A stretch of 64,000 nt of DNA from Thermothelomyces thermophilus ATCC 42464 (Eukaryota > Ascomycota > Sordariomycetes > Sordariales > Chaetomiaceae). Below, piece by piece: positions 57,879 through 64,000 of the stretch. The position numbers were made by a program, and so were the translations under genes. Below the pieces are notes generated by a model. The model was not told the DNA's origin. It ran no database searches and was given only the letters and a program-made list of their open reading frames with translations. Position 1 is the stretch's first letter. Every line of letters starts with the position of its first letter. The stretch covers positions 8,866,001 through 8,930,000 of the forward strand of contig NC_016472.1 of assembly GCF_000226095.1 (NCBI RefSeq). The letters are read 5' to 3'.

Positions 57879-58864
57879 TCAGTTGTTTTCATACTTCAGC
57901 CCCGACTCTGCCCTGAGAGCGCCGTAAATCCCAGCAATGTCGCCCTTTTCCCCGTCGTGCTCCTTTACTGCCGCCAGGTGCGCATCGGCTACCTCAAGGT
58001 TCCTCATGCGCACGCCGCAGGCCTCGGCCAAACTAAATGCGTGCCTGGCGTCCTTCCTGGCCAGGTCAACAGGGAAAAGCGGGTACGGCATTCGATGGTA
58101 CGCCCCGGACTGAATGCGGTTCGAATAAGCCACAAACGGACCCGGGAATATGTTCTCGACGAACTGGTGCAAGTACTGCGTGCCGAGGCCTGACTTCTCG
58201 GACAGCACCAAACCCTCGGACAGTTGTTCGACCATGTTCAGAATAAAGGTGTTGCCGATGAGCTTCAGCGTGAGCGCTTTCTCGTAGGGCTCGTCGCTCA
58301 TGTCGATCTCGCTTCTAGCCATGACACCCTTAAAGAACTGGCGGGCCTTCTCAACTGATGCCCTGGGACCTGCGAGGACGCCGACCAATTGCCCGACCTC
58401 GGCCATGGCTGGTGCGCCAAACACCGGGGCGGCAACGAATTCGGCGCCGCGCTCCAGAAACCGCTTGGCGACGCGTGCCGTGGTGTCGGGGTGGATGGTT
58501 GAGCACTCCACAAAGAGCTTGCCTTTGACGTCGCCCGCCTCCAGAATCGTGTCGACTACGGTTTCAACGATGTCGTCCTTAGCGAGGATCGTGAAGATAA
58601 CGTCAGCTTTGGCGACGCCCTCAGGGATCGAGTCCGAGATTTCTGTCTTTCCGGCGGGGAGCTTCTCGGCGAAGTCGATGGAGCGCTGCTTAGTGCGGTT
58701 GTAAATGAGGACGGGGTGTTCGACCTCCGCCTTTTCCACGACGTTCTTGGCCATTCCCTAGTCGTTGTGTTAGAAAACATTGTTGCCTTTGCCTGAGCAT
58801 TCGGCACCTGGGGGCTTACCCGGCCCATGTTCCCCAGGCCGATCCAAAAGACTTTCGGAGCCAT
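57879..58864 (-). CDS. NAD(P)-dependent beta-hydroxyacid dehydrogenase (3-hydroxyisobutyrate dehydrogenase-like)
   Basis: Two exons (58864-58820 and 58757-57879) give 307 residues. The intron cuts the Rossmann motif: VFWIGLGNMGR from exon 1 and GMAKNVVEK from exon 2 restore GxGxxG. Next come the substrate-binding segment FVECSTIHPDTTARVA, the glycine-rich VAAPVFGAPAMAEVGQL and the catalytic-lysine helix LTLKLIGNTFILNMVEQLSE. This is the layout of 3-hydroxyisobutyrate, tartronate semialdehyde and 6-phosphogluconate-like dehydrogenases. No mitochondrial presequence is visible, so a role in valine breakdown is not implied; a cytosolic reductase of succinic semialdehyde or glyoxylate is possible. 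The C-terminal helix domain looks complete and the last residues, KYENN, are not a peroxisomal signal. Confidence 0.85.
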
Positions 58865-59904
58865 GTTGGGAGTGTCAAGACGCAGGTCAAAGTGAGATAT
58901 AGTAGGTTCTAATACTGGGTTGCGTTATGAGGATAGATAGTTTTTCTCCGGATTTAGGTTGTTCGTTGCGTGAACAGCTCAAGGTTCGCTACAACGTCAA
59001 CCTGTCGTTCCTTCTTATACCCAATGTGAGATGGTAATCGCATCGGGAGTTGGTGGGGAAATCCTTCCCCATCACCGGCATCTTTTACCGGGTACTTTAT
59101 CTTGAAACTCGGAAGGCAAAGCTTACAAATGGCAGCCGCGAGCAACTAGTAAGAGGGCTTAATGCAGAATTCACCTTCCATAACATGACAACTGCACCCG
59201 AGATTTCAGGCAATCTCGGTTCCTTGGCTCCATGCTTGCCTCTTCTTGAATCTCGGGAGTTGCGCTATCGGGTGGTTTTCTGCGAAAGGTACTAATACGT
59301 CCTGCATTATGTTCCAAACCTTGTTCCCGTGAGGGGCCCCAGCCTGCCTCAGCCTGCCTACTCAACTAGTGTAGGGTCCAGTCCTGCCAGTCTCGTTCGG
59401 CACATTATGGAACTGCGGGGCTATGAGCCTGGCATCTGCGGGGTTTCTCGCTGGGTAGCCGCAAGTACGGTCAAGTGAAACCCGAGGTTCTCAGGTACTC
59501 CGGAGCCATTGCCCAATCATGTCGACGGTCCTGCCAAGTTACTGACGACAGAAAAACTGACAGGCTACCTGCACACAGATCGTCACTGCTAGCGGTTAGG
59601 GTAGTGCTTACCCTGTAGAGCTTGTTCTACACAGCACTTGGTATTTCATTGCGGTTGCCAAGCCTCACGGCGGCCCGCACGGTGTCTTATCTGATGATCT
59701 GATTATTTCGTTCGGGAATAGGCAGACAAGGGTTGATAGTGGGTGGGTATCGTTCTTGACTCACCATCACCGCCTTCTCTCATCCACAAGGCCTTCAGCT
59801 AACAAATAATGTTCACAATCTGCTTCTGATAGCTCATCCATTGGCCGGGTCACCTCTCAAAGGGACCCCGGGAAAACAGCTCATCGCGTGCATTAACTTC
59901 GACT
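58865..59904. other. Divergent promoter region, dehydrogenase and N-acetylglutamate synthase
   Basis: 1.04 kb, no gene recognised. No upstream open reading frame resembling the arginine attenuator peptide of arg-2 was noticed, though short uORFs cannot be excluded by eye. Confidence 0.55.
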
Positions 59905-62024
59905 ATGTTTGCAAGAGGCGGTGGCGCCTGGAAGAGAGCATCCTCGGCAGCCCAGGTAGGAAATTTCAGCGCCCGCCCTTATTTTCAGACCAAGCTCGTT
60001 CAGGCTGACTTTGCGATCAGAGCTCTATACGCACCCAGAAGGCCCGCCACTTATCCACGGGTGACAATGGCGCTGGTTCTGGAAGGACGGCTGCTGGTTC
60101 TCCCGGTCCGTCTGCCACAGACGCCAAGCAGAAGAGAGAGTCGGATAGGGTTCGAGACACTCACTCCCATCATCTCTCAACCCTGCTAACTCGCCGGTAG
60201 CAATTCCTGATCTCGGTGCTTGAGTCATCCGCCACCAGGCGCGACGCTAAGGCATACCTGCAAACCTTTGGTTCTTCTCCCGGCTCTGGACCAAGAAAGA
60301 CGCTCGCGTTTACGGCCGTTTTGCATGATGGACGCCGCGGTCAAGATGATGCGGCGCGGTTTGTTCAGGGCCCGGTGAGGGTCTCCGTCGCTGACACAGC
60401 AGAGGTACCGCATATTGCCATTGTGAAGCTCAGGGATCCACAAGCTTGGGATGACGCTCTACTCAACGGGGTTTGCAAGACCCTCACCCAGTTGCGTGAT
60501 CTGGGTCTGCGCAGCGTCATCGTTCTCGATTGCGACCCAGGCTTGAGCAATGGCCCGCAATTGCAGCAAATTATCGCCGAACAGACAGGCCGTATCATCA
60601 CAGCCATTGGCCGGTACGGTTCCCCAGGAGCGCAATCGGTAAGCTCCGCCGTTTGGAAAACCGACGGGACGTCACAAGAGTTGTCCTCGGTTTGCAGTAC
60701 GACGCTTTTTGTCGGATTTGGGGAGAGTTTGAGCACGCCGCTCAGACACGGGCATATAGTGGTGGTGCCACCACACGCGCTATGCGAGAAAACCTTAACC
60801 TATACGGCAGCTGATGCCAACGAAGTCATTTTTGCGCTCACCCGCTTCTTCTCGGGTCTTCAGTTCGACACGCAGGCTACCACGGAGGGAAAAACAGAGG
60901 ATCGGTCGAACACCAGTCACGTGCGGAAAGCTTTGGTAGACCGAATCATTGTCATCGACCCTCTCGGGGGTATTCCGGCAAGCAGGCGCGGAGATGGCGC
61001 ACGGGTATTTGTGAACCTGGAAGAAGAGTTTGACAAACTTCGAACCGCTCTTGCTCCTGAGAATCAACCTAGCCAACCGACAAGTATAGCGGACTTGCCT
61101 GTTGACCCGAGAGCCAAGCACGTGGCAAACCTAGAGCTTGTTAAGAAGACGCTGGCGATACTCCCCTCCACGGCCTCAGCGGTTATTACCAGCCCAGCCG
61201 AGGCGGCGAACCGGCGAGCGGCACCACCTAAACAGGAGGCTGAGGCCTCGGTCGGGCAGTTTGCGGGGGAGGTAAAGACCAGAAGGTGGCAGAACCCGCT
61301 CATTCACAATCTCATCACCGACAGACCCATCTACTCGGCCTCCCTGCCCATCGGCAGGGTCAAACCCGTCGGCCGAAGCGCCGAGATCACGTTGACCCGC
61401 ATGCCCACAACTACCCTCGTCAAGAAGGGCCTCCCAGTTACCATCTTCCCCGATCCGCGCTCTGGGCCGTGGACGCCGCCGAAGCCGGGTGCTCCACGGC
61501 TCCGACTCACCGACACGTGCGTCAGCCTCCCGCGGCTCGTCCACCTCATCAACGACTCGTTCGGCCGCAAGCTCGACATCGAGCACTACTTGCGCCGCGT
61601 CCAAGACAGCCTGGCCGGCATAATCATCGCAGGCGAGTACGAGGGCGGTGCAATCCTGACGTGGGAACGGCCCTTTGGCATGGACGAGGAGACGGCCTAC
61701 CGCACGGGCCGGCTGGTGCCGTACCTGGACAAGTTCGCCGTGCTCAAGAAGAGCCAGGGCGCCGGCGGCGTGGCCGATATCGTCTTCAACGCCATGGTGC
61801 ACGACTGCTTCCCTCACGGCGTGTGTTGGCGGAGCAGGAAGGACAACCCGGTCAACAAGTGGTACTTTGAGCGCTCCTGTGGCGTGAGGAAGCTGCCCGA
61901 GAGTAACTGGGCCATGTTCTGGACTACGCCAGAGGCGGCCACGAGCGAGCAGTTGTTGAGGGACTATGAAGATGTGTGTCGGAACATTGTACCGTCCTGG
62001 GACGATACGAAACCGGCGGATTGA
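59905..62024 (+). CDS. arg2: N-acetylglutamate synthase, mitochondrial (EC 2.3.1.1)
   Basis: Three exons (59905-59955, 60021-60149, 60201-62024) give 667 residues, each junction in phase 0. Exons 1 and 2 encode a presequence (MFARGGGAWKRASSAAQ, then SSIRTQKARHLST) and a Ser/Gly-rich linker ending KQKRESDR. Exon 3 starts QFLISVLESSATRRDAKAYL, the family N-terminal motif, followed by a degenerate amino-acid-kinase-like domain (VCKTLTQLRDLGLRSVIVLD) and a C-terminal acetyltransferase domain (YLDKFAVLKKSQGAGGVADI, VCWRSRKDNPVNKWYFERSCG). It makes N-acetylglutamate from acetyl-CoA and glutamate, the first step of arginine synthesis, usually inhibited by arginine. A plain exon-3-only reading, starting at an internal ATG, would lose the targeting signal. 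Confidence 0.93.
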
Positions 62025-62551
62025 TAAAGAACGAGGCACGTGGGATATCTACGAGACCTATTCGAGGCGCAACACTTCCATGTCAAATCTACTCTGTAAG
62101 AGGAGCAGCTTTTCAGGGACTTCAGAAATGCTGTTCATCTCGATATGCTGATTCTCTTGTTCGCGCCCTCTTTGGAACGGTGACTAGTTGCAGTTCACTC
62201 AACCGTTGAACTCCCGAAGTTTGAATTGTGATATTCCGCTCTGGCAGACGTTAAAGAGGGCATACCATGCCTTGTGGCCGAGTTTGCCCGGCTAATGGCA
62301 GATAGAACTGGTTACCCCGATATTCTGACATGCCCAATCATCTCGCTTCTGGTCTCGATACAGCAGGGATTGACAGTCTCGAATGTGGGGCCTGTTTGCG
62401 CCTTGGCCCCCCCCAAACACCTACAAGGCAGCGATAACTGCATCACAAAGCTTCTTTCATCAGCATTACGCATCTGGTCAGCAAGAAGTACCTTCCTCGT
62501 CGCGCACTTTGAGAAGCAGATTTCGAGTAGTCCGCGACTTCAAAGCCGAAA
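62025..62551. other. Intergenic, 527 bases
   Basis: Between two + strand genes. No gene is seen; one short C run at about 62409-62415. Confidence 0.6.
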
Positions 62552-64000
62552 ATGGATGCGTTCAAGGGCCTTCAGAAGAGCCTCACGTATGGATTCCCTT
62601 CCCCACGCGAGAACTTGCCGCCCCCCCCCCCCTTCCCACCCCCAAACGGTCGAGGGAAAGTGTCAACAAGATGGCTGACATCGATGCAGCTCGCTGGGTG
62701 GGCAGATTACGCCCTTTGCCTCGCGCACCTTTCAATATACCAAGGAGCAGCTGGGCCAGGCCGATGACAAGGTTAGCAACATCGAAGAGATCGCCGTGCT
62801 TTGGCCGAGATAAGCAATCTCTAACACAGAGTCAATCAGACCGAGCTCCCTCCCGACTATATCGATCTCGAGAAGCGTGTTGATGCCCTCAAGGCGGTCC
62901 ATCAGAAGATGCTCGCCGTAACGTGAGTGGTTAACTCTGCGCACCTCCCCCCCCCCACCCTCCCGATTGTCTGCGCCCTCCCCTAACCGCTCTGTTCCCC
63001 TCCAACAACAGGTCGCAGTACTCCAACGAGGCTTACGACTACCCGCCCAACATCAAGGAGACATTCCAGGATCTGGGCCGCACCGTCAGCGAGAAAGTCG
63101 CCTTACTGTCGAGCGCCACGTCCCCCGCCGAGGCCCAGGCGGCCCTGACGGCCCCTCCCAGCGCCAAGCCGCAGCCCAAGACGTTCCACCATGCCATGGC
63201 GCGCGCGTCGCTGGCGAGCAGCCAGACGCTGCACCAGCAGCACACGGGCGCGGGCGAAGACCCGCTGGCGACGGCGCTCGAGAAGTACGCGCTGGCGATG
63301 GAGCGCTTGGGCGAAGCTCGCCTGGCCCAGGACGCCCAGGTGCAGAGCCGCTTCCTGGCCGGCTGGAACACGACGCTCAACACCAACATCCTCTTTGCCA
63401 CGCGCGCCCGCAAGGCCGTCGAGAAGGCCCGCCTCACCCTCGATGCCGTCAAGGCCCGCGTCAAGGGCACCACCTGGAAGCTGGGCGGCGCCTCCTCCCC
63501 GCGGGGTGCTGACCCGCATGACGAGCACGAGCTGAGCCCCGAGGCCCAGGAGGAGATCGAGAAGGCCGAGGACGAGTTCGTCACGCAGACGGAGGAGGCA
63601 GTGGGCGTCATGAAGAATGTGGGTTTCCCCTTTATTTTCTTTTTGTTCTCTCCCTTATCGTTGCTACTCTCTTCCCCCCACCTCTCCCCCCCCTTTCTTT
63701 TGCACCCGACTCCTCGGTTTCCTGTTTTGATTCCCGTCTGTACCAAATATTTCATCAAGCAAGCACTGAACTGACTGGATATCGCGTACTACTACAGGTC
63801 CTCGACTCCCCCGAGCCGCTGCGCAACCTGGCCGAACTGGTAGCCGCGCAGCTGGAGTTCCACAAGAAGGCGCACGAGATTCTGAGCGAGTTGGCGCCCA
63901 TCATCGATGGGCTGCAGGTCGAACAGGAGGCAAGTCGTGCTTCGGCCTACGCGTTGAATTAAATCGGAGGGTAGCGAGACCGGGCATGATTTGGGCCATG
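62552..64000 (+). CDS. BAR-domain membrane-shaping protein, Gvp36-like (partial, 3' end beyond window)
   Basis: Exons 62552-62586, 62690-62771, 62840-62922, 63012-63618 and 63798 onward join in frame. The protein starts MDAFKGLQKSLTSLGGQITP, then FASRTFQYTKEQLGQADDK and TELPPDYIDLEKRVDALKAV, the N-terminal part of a BAR coiled coil. Exon 4 carries AYDYPPNIKETFQDLGRTVS, ALEKYALAMERLGEARLAQD and FLAGWNTTLNTNI. Exon 5 has VLDSPEPLRNLAELVAAQLE and ends LQVEQE. The next intron would use a GC donor (GCAAGT at 63930); read straight through, the frame hits TAA at 63960-63962. Gvp36-type BAR proteins bind curved membranes in endocytosis and Golgi traffic. The end lies outside the window. Family good, exact ortholog unproven. 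Confidence 0.85.

Noticed and set aside
1-64000. tRNA, 5S rRNA, CRISPR or intact transposable element
   Set aside because: No A/B-box pairs with cloverleaf context, no 5S-like sequence, no spaced repeats and no terminal repeats with transposase or reverse-transcriptase frames were recognised by eye. tRNAscan-SE and RepeatMasker would be the decisive tests.

Overview
The window is nuclear DNA of a filamentous ascomycete, most likely a Sordariomycete of the order Sordariales (Chaetomiaceae-like). This rests on GC-rich coding exons, short introns (about 45-75 nt, GTRNGY...YAG), compact single-copy genes on both strands, and ascomycete-specific protein architectures: a Zn2Cys6 regulator, a MOB3/phocein protein with a long tail, a mitochondrial ascomycete-type N-acetylglutamate synthase and a CUE-AlkB-GRF fusion. 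There is no operon logic, rRNA, CRISPR array or intact transposon. Species cannot be named from the sequence alone.

Layout. Bases 1-6008 are gene-poor. From 6 to 36.5 kb, twelve genes are packed together: CCDC124/Lso2-like ribosome factor (+), an AKTIP/FTS-like catalytically dead E2 variant (+), an unrecognised multi-exon protein (+), a CUE-AlkB-GRF dealkylase (-), PEX7 (+), an MSS116-type mitochondrial DEAD-box helicase (-), an unknown membrane protein (-), a Cue1-like ER protein (-), CCR4-NOT subunit NOT2 (-), the CobW-type zinc chaperone ZNG1 (-), MOB3 (+) and a Zn2Cys6 transcription factor (-). Then comes a gene-free stretch of about 8.6 kb (36.5-45.1 kb) into which both flanking promoters point. 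From 45.1 kb to the end there are eight genes: a MOSC/mARC-like protein (+), condensin SMC2 (-), a LysM protein (+), ARV1 (+), V-ATPase subunit e (-), a beta-hydroxyacid dehydrogenase (-), N-acetylglutamate synthase (+) and a BAR-domain protein (+) that runs off the edge.

The genes are mostly unrelated housekeeping functions: translation dormancy, mRNA decay, chromosome condensation, peroxisome import, ER quality control, vacuolar acidification and arginine synthesis. Exon models were joined by hand from GT/GC donors, AG acceptors and reading-frame continuity; every multi-exon model listed keeps frame across all junctions. Several genes begin with very small exons (11, 13, 27, 35, 45 and 51 nt), and two contain internal microexons (12 and 28 nt), so automatic predictions here would easily be wrong at the N-termini.

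The most interesting observations are the CUE-AlkB-GRF fusion, which puts into one chain a ubiquitin-binding module and an alkylation-repair dioxygenase that in humans act as separate ASCC2 and ALKBH3 proteins, and a 9-base motif (TACGGAGTA or its complement) that occurs at least 17 times, only between genes.
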